Positions 26,872-35,823 of a DNA stretch of 64,000 nt are shown here, piece after piece (the stretch's first letter is position 1; every line of letters begins with the position of its first letter). This DNA comes from Methanoculleus sp. 7T. GTDB taxonomy: Archaea; Halobacteriota; Methanomicrobia; Methanomicrobiales; Methanoculleaceae. A program made the translations under genes and the position numbers. The notes under the pieces are model-generated. The model was not told the DNA's origin. It worked only from the letters and a program-made list of their open reading frames with translations, and searched no databases. Location: positions 1,364,001 to 1,428,000 of the forward strand of contig NZ_JALPRP010000001.1 in the NCBI RefSeq assembly GCF_023195915.1. The letters run 5' to 3'.

Positions 26872-27696
26872 ATGGAGATTGTAGATATTCTCAACACTAC
26901 TACTGTCCCGCTCTCTGAGATTACGCTTGAGCAGGTCGTCCTCGCCGTGATCGTCGCCGTGATCGGGTGGATCGTTGTGAGGGTGCTCATCTCCGCCTTC
27001 ACAAAGGCGCTCTCCCGGGTGTCGCACCTGCCCGAACTGGTCATCGAGTTCCTTGTCCGCTTCCTCTCGGTTCTGCTCTACGTGATCCTCGTCCTCGTTG
27101 TCCTCGCGACGCTCGGGGTCGATGTCTCCTCCGTGGTGCTCGGGCTCTCGGCGGTGATAGGGCTTATCCTCGGCTTCGGCCTCCAAGACACCATCACTAA
27201 CCTCGCCGCCGGGGTCTGGGTGGCGGCTCTCCGTCCCATCGACAAGGGCGAGTTCGTCGAGATCAACGGCATCTCCGGGACGGTCGCATCCGTCGGCATC
27301 ATGGCGACCGAGCTCGTGAAGGCCGACAACACCTACATCACCATCCCAAACTCCCTCGTCTGGGGGAGCCCGGTTATCAATTCCAGCCGGATGGATACCC
27401 GTCGTGTCGAGGTCAAGGTCGGGATCGCCTACGACAGCGACCTTGACCTGGCAATCAGAGTCGCCACCGACCTGATGGCAGCCAACGAAGCGGTCCTTCC
27501 GTCGCCAAAGCCGGCGGTCGTCTTCAGCGAGCTGGGCGACTCTTCGGTGAACCTCTCCCTGCGAGCATGGACGGAGACGCCAGACTACTGGCGGGTGCGA
27601 GGGGACCTGACCCGCGACATACTCCGAGCATTCCGTGAGAACGGGGTTGAGATCCCCTTCCCGCAGGTGGATGTCCACCTTGACAGGACTCAATAG
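26872..27696 (+). CDS. Small-conductance mechanosensitive channel (MscS family)
   Basis: The 274-residue protein has three membrane helices: about 20-45, 58-82 and 90-120. The third, pore-lining helix is Gly/Ala-rich (VIGLILGFGLQDTITNLAAG), as in MscS. The beta domain begins at PIDKGEFVEINGISGTV and is followed by IPNSLVWGSPVIN, then an alpha/beta C-terminal domain. It would open under membrane tension to release solutes on osmotic downshift. It is monocistronic, and ATG 26872 gives a normal MscS length. Confidence 0.92.
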   Translation: MEIVDILNTTTVPLSEITLEQVVLAVIVAVIGWIVVRVLISAFTKALSRVSHLPELVIEFLVRFLSVLLYVILVLVVLATLGVDVSSVVLGLSAVIGLILGFGLQDTITNLAAGVWVAALRPIDKGEFVEINGISGTVASVGIMATELVKADNTYITIPNSLVWGSPVINSSRMDTRRVEVKVGIAYDSDLDLAIRVATDLMAANEAVLPSPKPAVVFSELGDSSVNLSLRAWTETPDYWRVRGDLTRDILRAFRENGVEIPFPQVDVHLDRTQ

Positions 27697-28106
27697 ACCC
27701 CTTTTTTGTGGAATCGTGTCCTGGGTCCTCTCGGTCCGGTGGGACCGCTATGGGCAATCGTCCCCGTGGTTTAAGGGCTCTCCCCCCACGCAGGGTTTCT
27801 GGCGGTCCCTGTTCCCCGGAAACCGCAGAGATGTGTTCCCGGTATGGGTTGCCTGTCACCGGAATGTCCTCTGACCCGGTCCATTCCTGCCCGCTTTGTG
27901 AGATGACGGGCCGGAATCAGGTAGCGGCGACTTGGACACTAAATCTGGGCTGGAATAGCCCCTGGGCGCCGCCGGTGCGAGGGGCAAAAGTCTCGTATTT
28001 GTCTTCTTCAGAAAACTAATCAGGCAACTCCTGTGAACAAAAGGCTCAATAATATCTTTTAGATTAACATTAAGTATTACTTAAATTGATTTTTTTAAAA
28101 GAAGGG
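27697..28106. other. Intergenic region without a supported gene
   Basis: About 400 bases lie between mscS and the small membrane protein. GC-rich sequence to about 28000 changes to AT-rich sequence (28035-28105) ahead of the next promoter. Frames here lack start signals and family likeness. No RNA gene was recognised. Confidence 0.45.
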
Positions 28107-28116
28107 TATTTATAAC
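28107..28116 (+). promoter_or_regulatory. TATA box of the duplicated membrane-protein gene
   Basis: TATTTATAAC sits about 35-43 bases before the GTG at 28150 and predicts a transcript start near 28135. The leader then contains GGAGGT at 28138-28143, which selects the GTG over any upstream codon. Confidence 0.6.
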
Positions 28117-28149
28117 AAAACGGTGCAAAAGTGTAGCGGAGGTAGAATT

Positions 28150-28491
28150 GTGGCAATAACTGCGATAATGAACATAATCGGTGGACTGGTGTTGTGTGCA
28201 GGAATTATAGGGGCCCTGCCCGTTCTCGGCGGCTTCCTTGAGAAGGCAGGCAAGTTCCTGGGCAGTTTCCAGGTCATCATAGGAATCATCATGATGGTCC
28301 TCGGTCTGCTGGGGATCTTCTCACTGCAGGGTATAGTTGCCTTCCTGGTGGGGGTCATCCTCCTGACCGGTGCGTTCCACGTGATCCCGGGCCTCGGTGT
28401 GTACCTCGAGAAGTTCGGTACATGGCTCGGCGGCTTCCAGACAATCGTCGGTGTCATCGCGATCATCATCGGTATCCTGGGGCTTCTCTGA
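28150..28491 (+). CDS. Small membrane protein with an internal tandem duplication
   Basis: This 113-residue protein is nearly all hydrophobic, with four predicted helices. It is an internal duplication: FLEKAGKFLGSFQVIIGI in the first half recurs as YLEKFGTWLGGFQTIVGV in the second, each followed by a Gly/Ile/Leu-rich helix ending LGLLG or LGLL. Between the halves is GIFSLQGIVAFLVGVILL. The start is GTG 28150, supported by GGAGGT six bases upstream. No family name is claimed; a structural or channel-like role is possible. An 8-bp hairpin follows at 28533. Confidence 0.75.
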   Translation: MAITAIMNIIGGLVLCAGIIGALPVLGGFLEKAGKFLGSFQVIIGIIMMVLGLLGIFSLQGIVAFLVGVILLTGAFHVIPGLGVYLEKFGTWLGGFQTIVGVIAIIIGILGLL

Positions 28492-28532
28492 ACGGCTCCA
28501 CCTTCAGGGATGAAGGGGGCAGAGCGGGAATT

Positions 28533-28553
28533 CCCCGGACTGAAAGTCCGGGG
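28533..28553 (+). terminator. 8-bp GC hairpin, possible terminator or mobile-element remnant
   Basis: CCCCGGAC and GTCCGGGG pair perfectly around TGAAA. It lies 42 bases after the membrane-protein gene and is followed within 10 bases by A-rich then pyrimidine-rich sequence. It could end that transcript. Similar GC hairpins occur at ends of IS200/IS605 elements, but no transposase is near. Confidence 0.45.
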
Positions 28554-28721
28554 TGAACGCAAAACCGTCCTTCTTTCCTTCTTTCAAGATCTTAACAGTC
28601 TTTGACGCTATTTTCGCTATGAACCAGGAGGATTTCCGGGCTTGAATGGGCTGGAGACGGTACACGCTCGTGGATATTCAGTGCTCGGCTCCGGCTAGGT
28701 CACCAGGAGGACTCTCCTTGC

Positions 28722-30191
28722 TCATCCAGCATGTTCAAAGTCGATGAAACCCCTGTACGGGTCCGTCGCCGTCAGGCGGACACACACCCTCTGGCCTACC
28801 CGGAGTCCCTCCTCGCCGAACACGACCTTCCCTTCGGCCGGCAGGTCGATCAGCCGGACGTAGGTCCCCTTCTCCGAGGCTCCGGTGACGAGCGCCTCGA
28901 ACGTATCACCGATCCTCTCCCGGAGCAGGACTGCGGCCGCCGCCTTCCGGACGAAGCGCTCGACCTTCTGGGAGGCTTTCTCCCGGTCGGTCAGCCGGAG
29001 GGCGAGTTCGTCGAGTTCGGAGGGCGTGTAGGGAGGATAACGCTCCCCATCGACGACGGATTTTACCAGCCGCTGGATGATGAGGTCGACGTAGCGCCGG
29101 TTCGGAGCGGTGCCGTGGGTGTAGTCGGTGACGGCGAGGGCGAAGTGGCCGACCGGCACGTCCCCGGGCCGGAACGCCACATACTCCCCCGCCCCCATGA
29201 GTTTCACCACGGTCAGGGAGAGGTCGGGGAAGCGATCGGGATCGGCCGCCTTCTGCCGGATGAGGAACCGTGTGAGCGCTTCCGCGTCCGGCTCGGCAGG
29301 CAGCGCCTCGCCGCGCTCCGCCGCCTCCCTGACGATCCCCTCCCAGTTCTTCGGCTTCCGGACGACCCGGTGGATCATGGGGAGGCCGGCCGCCTCCAAG
29401 AACGCCGTCACGCTGCCGTTCGCCGCGACCATGAACTCTTCTATCAGGCATCGCGCGAGGTTCTGCTGCTGGATGACGAGACCCGTGACCCGGCCGTCCG
29501 CCACGACCGGTTCGGCCTCGATTGTCTCGAGGGCGAGCGCCCCCTGCTCTGTCCGGCGCTTCTTCATGCGCATAGCAGCCTCATGCTGGAGGAGGATCTG
29601 CTCCGCGAGTCCCGGTGTCTCCCGAACCGCCCGGGGGACGGGGCCGGTCCCTTCCAGCCAGTCGCCGACCTCCTCGTAGACAAGTTTCGCCCGGTTGGTG
29701 ACGATTGCCCGATAAATGTCGCCGGGCCTCGTGCTCCCGTCCGGGAGGACGGTATACTCGATGACGACCGCCATACGGTCATGACCGGGCAAGAGCGAGG
29801 TGAGGCCCGCCGAGAGGCGGTCGGGCAGCATCGGGAAGGTCTCGACGCCGGTGTAGACCGAGGTTCCGTTGTGGGCGGCATGCCGGTCGGTCTCCGATTC
29901 CTTCGGGACGTAGAGGTCGACGTCGGCGATCGCGACTCTGACCAGGATCTCCCCACCGGGAGCGCTTTCGCAGACCTCGATCTGGTCGAGGTCCTGTGAG
30001 TCGTGGTTATCGATCGACGACCAGAGGAGCGACCGGGGGTCGTGGGGGTCGTCGAGGGTATCCGGGAAGACTTTCGGGGCGAGGGCGCCGACCTCCCGGA
30101 GGACGGGCCGCGGGAATTCGGGGATAAAACCGTAATGCTCCATCGCCGCCCACGCGATGGCGTTCAGGTCGACGGGCTGCTGGTTCTGCAT
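28722..30191 (-). CDS. RNB-domain exoribonuclease (RNase II/R family)
   Basis: The 489-residue protein has the RNB catalytic domain: DNHDSQDLDQIEV carries the metal-binding aspartates, followed by VRVAIADVDLYV and the segment TDYTHGTAPNRRYVDLIIQR. A short N-terminal part and a C-terminal S1/OB-like domain (DTFEALVTGASEKGTYVRL) complete it. These enzymes degrade RNA 3' to 5'. RNB enzymes are common in bacteria and patchy in archaea, so transfer into the Methanomicrobiales is possible. It is shorter than RNase R. It diverges from the phosphate transporter gene. Confidence 0.88.
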   Translation of the reverse strand: MQNQQPVDLNAIAWAAMEHYGFIPEFPRPVLREVGALAPKVFPDTLDDPHDPRSLLWSSIDNHDSQDLDQIEVCESAPGGEILVRVAIADVDLYVPKESETDRHAAHNGTSVYTGVETFPMLPDRLSAGLTSLLPGHDRMAVVIEYTVLPDGSTRPGDIYRAIVTNRAKLVYEEVGDWLEGTGPVPRAVRETPGLAEQILLQHEAAMRMKKRRTEQGALALETIEAEPVVADGRVTGLVIQQQNLARCLIEEFMVAANGSVTAFLEAAGLPMIHRVVRKPKNWEGIVREAAERGEALPAEPDAEALTRFLIRQKAADPDRFPDLSLTVVKLMGAGEYVAFRPGDVPVGHFALAVTDYTHGTAPNRRYVDLIIQRLVKSVVDGERYPPYTPSELDELALRLTDREKASQKVERFVRKAAAAVLLRERIGDTFEALVTGASEKGTYVRLIDLPAEGKVVFGEEGLRVGQRVCVRLTATDPYRGFIDFEHAG

Positions 30192-30432
30192 CTTCGTGAG
30201 AGATCTGTTTCAGAGTATAAATGAGGTTGGAAATATCTCCATCCGGTTATTCTACCCTGATCGAGTCTATTTATGATTGACAGGGTGTTCATCTATCGCG
30301 CGATCGAAAGGTGCCGTTCCCTCTCCTGGGAAAATACGGGCAGTGCGGCCTCGTCTGACATACCTGCTCACTCCTTTGAAAATATGGGGTAATCTCTGCC
30401 TGTATTCACATCTGAATATCTGCACCTTTATG

Positions 30433-30440
30433 TTTTATAC
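30433..30440 (+). promoter_or_regulatory. TATA box of the PiT transporter gene
   Basis: TTTTATAC lies 50-57 bases before ATG 30490 and predicts a transcript start near 30463 with a leader of about 27 bases. The surrounding 30192-30489 gap also holds the promoter of the divergent ribonuclease gene; no other feature was seen there. Confidence 0.5.
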
Positions 30441-30489
30441 CTGAAATCGCTATACCTTCCAGGAGCAGCAGTATACATCGGGTAATCAG

Positions 30490-31521
30490 ATGCCTGACGT
30501 TATCTTGATCCTCACCGTGGGCATTATTATCATCGCGCTTTTCTTCGACTTCACCAACGGTTTTCACGATTCGGCAAATTCCATATCGACCGTTGTCTCG
30601 ACGAAGGTTCTCTCCCCGAGGAACGCCGTGATGTTTGCCGCATCCTTCAATTTTATCGCGACCTTCGGATTTGGTGTCGCAGTTGCAAGTACCATCAGCA
30701 AGATAATCAAACTCGATTACGTCGAAACTTCGATCATCCCCTTTATCGTCCTCTGCGGTCTTATCGGGGCGATCACTTGGAACATCATAACATGGTATTC
30801 CGGTCTGCCGACATCATCATCGCATGCGCTCATCGGAGGATTGATGGGCGGGGGCATAGCCGCGGGCGGTGTTGCTGCAATTAAAATCTCGACCATCGAG
30901 TTCATTGTTCTCTTCATGGTTCTGTCTCCTATCGTCGGGCTTGTCATCGGCTTACTGTTTATGGTTATGGTGCTTCGGGTTTCCCGGGGCGCCCAGCGAC
31001 CAGTAGCCGAACGATACTTCAGGCGTCTCCAGCTCTTATCAGCAGCAGGATACAGTTTCAGCCACGGGACCAACGATGCGCAGAAAACTATGGGGATCAT
31101 TACCCCACTCCTCTTTTCTATCGGCTACTTCGGGGCGGGCGTTGACCCAAACCATCTGCCGGTCCCGCTTTGGGTGATCCTGATCGCACATACTGCGATC
31201 GCGCTCGGGACGCTCTTTGGGGGATGGCGGATCGTGAAGACGATGGGCTATGGGATCACAAGGCTCCGGCCGGTTCATGGATTCGCAGCGGAGACGGCCG
31301 GCGCCGCAACGATAATCGGGGCTTCCATTGCGGGGATCCCCGTGAGCACGACGCATATCATATCTTCTTCCATCATGGGCGTCGGCGTCACCAAGGGGAC
31401 GAAATTCGTGAAGTGGGGCGTTGCGCGCCGGATAGTCGCGGCATGGATCCTCACGATACCGATCAGCGCGCTGATTGGGTATCTGGTATTCCTGGCACTT
31501 CACCTAGTACAATTGGTCTGA
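30490..31521 (+). CDS. Inorganic phosphate transporter, PiT family
   Basis: The 343-residue protein carries the duplicated PiT signatures: FFDFTNGFHDSANSISTVVST near the N-terminus and SFSHGTNDAQKTMGII in the second half. The loops SSSHALIGGLMGGG and STTHIISSSIMGVG are also duplicated. About ten membrane helices are expected. PiT proteins bring in phosphate, or metal phosphate, with H+ or Na+. A DUF47 regulator often accompanies pit in prokaryotes, but none is here. Start and length are typical. Confidence 0.95.
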   Translation: MPDVILILTVGIIIIALFFDFTNGFHDSANSISTVVSTKVLSPRNAVMFAASFNFIATFGFGVAVASTISKIIKLDYVETSIIPFIVLCGLIGAITWNIITWYSGLPTSSSHALIGGLMGGGIAAGGVAAIKISTIEFIVLFMVLSPIVGLVIGLLFMVMVLRVSRGAQRPVAERYFRRLQLLSAAGYSFSHGTNDAQKTMGIITPLLFSIGYFGAGVDPNHLPVPLWVILIAHTAIALGTLFGGWRIVKTMGYGITRLRPVHGFAAETAGAATIIGASIAGIPVSTTHIISSSIMGVGVTKGTKFVKWGVARRIVAAWILTIPISALIGYLVFLALHLVQLV

Positions 31522-31803
31522 AGTCGCGAGGACGATTGATCGTTGCAATAACGGCAGTGATTGTAGGGTTCCAACAGAGAGGCGTGAGCCCGCTCCGTTC
31601 AACACATTTCACCTAGGGTTTGTCTACGCTCCCCACGAAGCCCGGATATAGCCAAGGTATAAATAGCGCGAAGGCACGTATCCCGCGTCCATCGCGCCTC
31701 ATGGGATTCAGGCTACCGTTCGTACAATTCGAGAGAATGCCGAATGGCAGCGCGATCCCGGCGGTTATTGGCATCGTCACGCAAGATTATCGAGGGCTGA
31801 CCG

Positions 31804-33555
31804 ATGATCGCCACATATGCCCTGAGAGTCGTATGCGTCTCCGCCCTTGCTCTCATCCTCTTTCTGGGTGGGGTTGCGGAGGGATCAGCCGTTGGTCCGG
31901 CGGCTGACAATGAGACGATGAGCAATCAATCCCGCTCCGTTCATCAGTTAGATTACGAGACTTCTGAAGAACCCCCTCCTCAGTCTAGTCTCTCCCTCTC
32001 TCCGAGTGTCGCAACGATGACCGTCGGCGACGCACCCCTGCAGTTCACGGCGACATACAACAATGCGGACTATTCCGGGGATGTTACCGAGTACTGCATC
32101 TGGTCCAGCAGCAACGAATCTGTCGGAACCATGAAGAAAGGGATATTTACCCCCATGGCTCCCGGCTATGCAGAAGTTAACGCCATTTATCGTCCGGATA
32201 TAGAACCCGGGACGCAGGCGGTTACGGCAACCGCATCGGTTACCGTCAATCCGCCGGCACGCAGGCTCACGACCATTACCGTACAACCCCCGTTTATCGC
32301 CCTTGATGTCGGCGAGACACGGAGGCTTGAAGCGACCTGCCTCGACGAGAACGACAACCCGCTTACGGATATTGCCGTTTCCTGGGAGAGCAGCGATGAT
32401 GCGGTTGCAACAGTCGATCCGGACGGCAACGTCGCCGGCGTTTCCGAGGGGTCGGCAGAGATTACCGCTTCTGCGGATGGGGTATCCGAATTCGCGGCCG
32501 TTCAGGTCAACCGCTCCCCTAGGGTGCCGACGACGATCAAGGTCTCTCCGCTGGAGACCAGCGTCGGCGTCGGAGGGACTCTGCAGCTGAACGCGACCTG
32601 CTTCGACCAGTACGGGGAGGTTATGCCCGGTGTTGTGGTGACGTGGTCGAGCAGCGATCCTGCGGTCGGATCCGTGGATTCCGCCGGGCTCTTCGATGCT
32701 CGTGCGGTAGGCACGACAGCCGTGACCGCATCGGCCGACGAGGCACAGGGATCGGCAACAATCAACGTGACCGAACCGCCCCTCAACGTGACCGAACCGG
32801 AGCCTGCATCCATTGTGGTCTCCCCATCGTCGACAACCCTCGGCGTCGGCGATACCATGCAGTTAGAGGCCACAGTCTACGGCCGGGATGGCCGCGAACT
32901 CTCCGGTCCCCCCGTATCCTGGACGTCGGGGAACGGGTCGGTGGGGACGATCGACGATAGTGGTGTCTTTACCGCGGGCGCAGAGGGGGAGAGCGTCGTG
33001 ACCGCCCGTGTTGCCGGAGTCGAGGGAACAGCGGTTATACGGGTCTCCCCCCGCGAACCCCCGGCCCCCCTCGCACGTATTGTGGTCTCGCCCGAGACCG
33101 TGACACTTGGAATCGGGGCGACCCACCAGTTTACTGCAACCTGCTACGACCGGAACGACCGGGTGGTGGAAGGCGTCGACGTGACGTGGGCAAGCAGCGA
33201 TGAGAGGATCGGTGTCGTGGATGCTGACGGTCTGTTCACCGCGAATAATACTACAGGTAATGCCACGGTCACCGCATCCGCCGAGGGCGTCGTCGGATCG
33301 GCGTCTGTGACGGTCGACGGAGGTACAATCGACCCGGTCCTGTTGTTGATCCTGGCCACGGTTGCGGGGGCAACCGCCTCGTATGCCATCCGGAGGTACC
33401 TGAAGGGGCGTCCACGCACCCGTGGCCAGAGGCATCTTCCTGTGCGCGTCGAGGTGCAGGGTGGTGTGGAAACCGCAAAAACGGCATCCGGACCGAGACT
33501 CGACGTGAATGTAGATGTCACCGGGGGTATCCTGAAAGGGGATGAAGAACGATGA
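31804..33555 (+). CDS. Surface protein with about five Ig-like repeats and a C-terminal anchor
   Basis: The 583-residue protein begins with a signal peptide (VVCVSALALILFLGGVAEGSA). About five Ig-like (BIG_2 type) repeats of roughly 85-90 residues follow, each with VSPxxxTLGVGDTxQLxAT and later TWSSSDxxVGTVD. A single membrane helix (PVLLLILATVAGATASYAI, about residue 515) is followed by a basic cytoplasmic tail near 50 residues. Sequons are abundant. GAGGG lies eight bases before ATG 31804. A TATA box (TATAAATA, 31659-31666) predicts a leader of about 115 bases. Its stop overlaps the next gene's ATG, so the tail and the unknown protein may work together. Confidence 0.85.
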   Translation: MIATYALRVVCVSALALILFLGGVAEGSAVGPAADNETMSNQSRSVHQLDYETSEEPPPQSSLSLSPSVATMTVGDAPLQFTATYNNADYSGDVTEYCIWSSSNESVGTMKKGIFTPMAPGYAEVNAIYRPDIEPGTQAVTATASVTVNPPARRLTTITVQPPFIALDVGETRRLEATCLDENDNPLTDIAVSWESSDDAVATVDPDGNVAGVSEGSAEITASADGVSEFAAVQVNRSPRVPTTIKVSPLETSVGVGGTLQLNATCFDQYGEVMPGVVVTWSSSDPAVGSVDSAGLFDARAVGTTAVTASADEAQGSATINVTEPPLNVTEPEPASIVVSPSSTTLGVGDTMQLEATVYGRDGRELSGPPVSWTSGNGSVGTIDDSGVFTAGAEGESVVTARVAGVEGTAVIRVSPREPPAPLARIVVSPETVTLGIGATHQFTATCYDRNDRVVEGVDVTWASSDERIGVVDADGLFTANNTTGNATVTASAEGVVGSASVTVDGGTIDPVLLLILATVAGATASYAIRRYLKGRPRTRGQRHLPVRVEVQGGVETAKTASGPRLDVNVDVTGGILKGDEER

Positions 33556-34163
33556 CGCAGGAAGCACTGCGGTGTAAAGGCCTTGAAGAGGCCCTGTTTG
33601 ACCATGAACTCGAGATGAATCTGACCGCTGCGATGGAGAAAAAAGCGGTGAAGGACTTCTCGGAGGCTGAAGGCTATAAGGAGTACGCGAAAGGGTCCGG
33701 CCAGACGGCTGAAGCTGCCAGGAAATCTGTGGTACGGAAGATTGCACAGACACTGACGGCTTATCTTGCGGAAGGCCTGATACAGGTGACCGTCGAGGAG
33801 ATGATGAAAGAGGATGAGTGCAGGGATGCGGTTCGGAAGAAGAAAGAGACGGCCGTTATCGCGAAATTCAGCAGAGATCTTCCCCCTTTCCGGGCCTATG
33901 TGGATGTGACGACGAAATGCGGGTGCATGGAGCTCACGAACATTCGCTACCTTTTTGAGGTACAGCCCAATGTCACCGTTCAGGATGCGAAGATCATGCT
34001 GCAGGACGACCAAGTGAAGAGCGTCTCGTTCGGCACGCTCGTCGCGAATCTCACGCTTAATCTCCTCCTTGGGGGTCAAAGCCTGAAGATCTGCTCCATC
34101 AAGGGAACCGTGGAGATGCCCGGGGCCATCAGTTTGGGATCAGGGAGCGTGAGCGGAGCGTAA
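33552..34163 (+). CDS. Unknown cytoplasmic protein coupled to the Ig-repeat surface gene
   Basis: This 203-residue protein has no signal or membrane helix. The first 95 residues are helical and charged (DHELEMNLTAAMEKKAVKDF, KIAQTLTAYLAEGLIQVTVE). The second part is beta-rich with CGCMELTNIRYLF and a Gly/Ser-rich end. Its ATG overlaps the preceding stop (ATGA), so it is made with the surface protein. A coiled-coil or membrane-associated scaffold that contacts the surface protein's basic tail is one possibility. I recognise no family and make no functional call. Confidence 0.7.
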   Translation: MTQEALRCKGLEEALFDHELEMNLTAAMEKKAVKDFSEAEGYKEYAKGSGQTAEAARKSVVRKIAQTLTAYLAEGLIQVTVEEMMKEDECRDAVRKKKETAVIAKFSRDLPPFRAYVDVTTKCGCMELTNIRYLFEVQPNVTVQDAKIMLQDDQVKSVSFGTLVANLTLNLLLGGQSLKICSIKGTVEMPGAISLGSGSVSGA

Positions 34164-34565
34164 CGCGGCTCTATCCGGAAAGGGCGAAGGTTTCACCTAA
34201 TGGAATATAGGGTAACATCCGGGACAATACATCTCCGGAAAATCAGACCTCCGTGCTCCTTCGATAAAACCGGCGGGAGTAGAAGAGTGCAACTCAGTGG
34301 ACGCCGGGGCGCCCCGGGTATGCCTTGCTCGGGCCCTGCCGTTCACGAGAGTTAAGCCGATCGATTAACATTCGTCGTCGCAAGTGTTTTAACTATCGAG
34401 TGCGATGACGTCCTCGAACGTTTCAGTAATTTCCTATCACAGCAATCCGGGAATTCTTTTCAATATCGGCCGCTCATGGACCGAACAGAGTCGGTTCAGT
34501 CATGTCCATTTCTGGCCGGCTATCCGTGGATCGGACAGCAGGCCGCAGTAAGATGAGGTGGAGTT
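34164..34565. other. Intergenic region upstream of the papain-like protease gene
   Basis: This 402-base stretch has no supported gene. TTTTAACTATC near 34387 could be a weak promoter. GAGGTGGAG at 34554-34562 is the ribosome site of the protease gene. No repeats were seen. Confidence 0.4.
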
Positions 34566-35489
34566 ATGTTGGGCTTCTACAAAAAGGCGTTCGATCGAAA
34601 GACCGGAGAGCAGTACGGCACAGGGTGGCTGCCGCCGTATCCGGATCTTCGGGACTACACAGAGAGGGATGCGGATATCCCGAAGATGGCCGGAAAACTG
34701 GGTATTACGTCCGGTCTGAAAGTTGAGTCGTTACCCTCCAGCGTGGACCTCAGGGAGTGGTTCTCACCCGTTGAGGACCAGTTGAACCTTGGATCCTGTA
34801 CGGCGCATGCGGCCGTCGGTATCGTCGAGTACTTCCAGAACCGGGCTTTTGACAAGTATATTAACGGATCGCGCCTGTATGTCTACAAAATGACCCGCAA
34901 CCTGATGGGGGTCACGGGAGACACGGGGGCATGGCTCCGGAACACGATGGGCGCTCTGGCGCTGTGCGGGGTGCCCCCCGAGAGATACTGGCCGTATACG
35001 GACAGCGCATCCGAATTCGACCTGGATCCGTCGCCGTTTTTGTGTTCGGTTGCAGCGAAATACGGGGCGGTCGATTACTTCTGCCATGACCCTCTGGGAG
35101 CCAATATGCCCGCCGGAGAGGTATTGTTCAGCGTTAAAAAATACCTGGCTGCCGGGATTCCCTCCATGTTCGGATTCTATGGGTTTCCCTCCTTTACGGC
35201 GGCGGATGTGAAGGGGGGCATCCCGATCCCTTGCTCCGGAGAGCGGGCGGAGTGGGGGCATGCCATCGTTGCAGCCGGGTACGATGATGCCATGGAGATT
35301 AAAAACTCTCGGTGCGGCAAAGTGACAAAAGGAGCGCTCCTCATCCGCAACTCGTGGGGAGAAGGTTGGGGAGCAGAGGGCTACGGATGGCTTCCCTACG
35401 ACTACATCCGCCACGGCCTTGCCACGGACTTCTGGTCCCTGATAAAGATGGACTGGATCGATACGGATAAGTTTGGAATTGAGGTTTGA
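34566..35489 (+). CDS. Papain-like (C1A) cysteine protease, no signal peptide
   Basis: The 307-residue protein has the full papain set: oxyanion Gln72 and catalytic Cys78 in DQLNLGSCTAHA, His232 in EWGHAIVAAGYDD, and Asn262 in LIRNSWGEGWG. The N-terminus (residues 1-60) contains WLPPYPDLRDYTERD, a pattern of cytoplasmic C1A homologues, and no signal peptide is visible. GAGGTGGAG precedes ATG 34566. It converges on a chagasin-like inhibitor gene only 19 bases beyond its stop. Substrate is unknown; with no export signal it probably acts inside the cell or is released by lysis. Transfer from bacteria is possible. Confidence 0.9.
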   Translation: MLGFYKKAFDRKTGEQYGTGWLPPYPDLRDYTERDADIPKMAGKLGITSGLKVESLPSSVDLREWFSPVEDQLNLGSCTAHAAVGIVEYFQNRAFDKYINGSRLYVYKMTRNLMGVTGDTGAWLRNTMGALALCGVPPERYWPYTDSASEFDLDPSPFLCSVAAKYGAVDYFCHDPLGANMPAGEVLFSVKKYLAAGIPSMFGFYGFPSFTAADVKGGIPIPCSGERAEWGHAIVAAGYDDAMEIKNSRCGKVTKGALLIRNSWGEGWGAEGYGWLPYDYIRHGLATDFWSLIKMDWIDTDKFGIEV

Positions 35490-35508
35490 ATTCGAGTTCC
35501 TTCCGCGG

Positions 35509-35823
35509 TTACCTGAGTTCGGCGACGAAAAACCATTCCAATTCTGTCTTTTTTTCCGGGCCTGCGTCCCATGGCCGCCTATAAACCCCGGTTATCTTTT
35601 GTTTCCCGCCCCTCACCGTTCTGAAGAGCCATGAGCGACGCCCGCCCGACCCGAGCGCCTTGCTTTTCATGCTGTATTTACTTTCGATCAGCTCAAGCCC
35701 GTCGGTGGCATCGATTGCCCACGAATACCCGGCCGCCGGGTTCTCGGCGAGTTCAAGTTTCACCTCCTCGCCGACGCTTATGGTATACGTTCTTCCACGG
35801 TCGTCTTCATCTAACAGCAGCAT
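35509..35823 (-). CDS. Chagasin-family cysteine protease inhibitor (I42)
   Basis: The 104-residue protein keeps the three loops that chagasin inserts into papain-like active sites: NPAAGYSW at 28-35 (usual NPTTGYxW), GSGG at 58-61 and RRPW at 82-85. Archaeal and bacterial I42 members inhibit C1A enzymes. ATG 35823 begins the recognisable domain; the frame extends further upstream but that part lacks likeness. No signal peptide is seen, matching its likely target, the signal-less papain-like protease encoded convergently at 34566-35489. The pairing is inference from motifs and position. Confidence 0.85.
   Translation of the reverse strand: MLLLDEDDRGRTYTISVGEEVKLELAENPAAGYSWAIDATDGLELIESKYSMKSKALGSGGRRSWLFRTVRGGKQKITGVYRRPWDAGPEKKTELEWFFVAELR

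Noticed and set aside
28533-28553. End of an IS200/IS605 element
   Set aside because: The hairpin resembles such ends, but no TnpA or TnpB frame lies near and no partner end was found.
34164-34565. CRISPR or tandem repeat in the protease upstream region
   Set aside because: I looked for spaced direct repeats here and in other gaps and found none.
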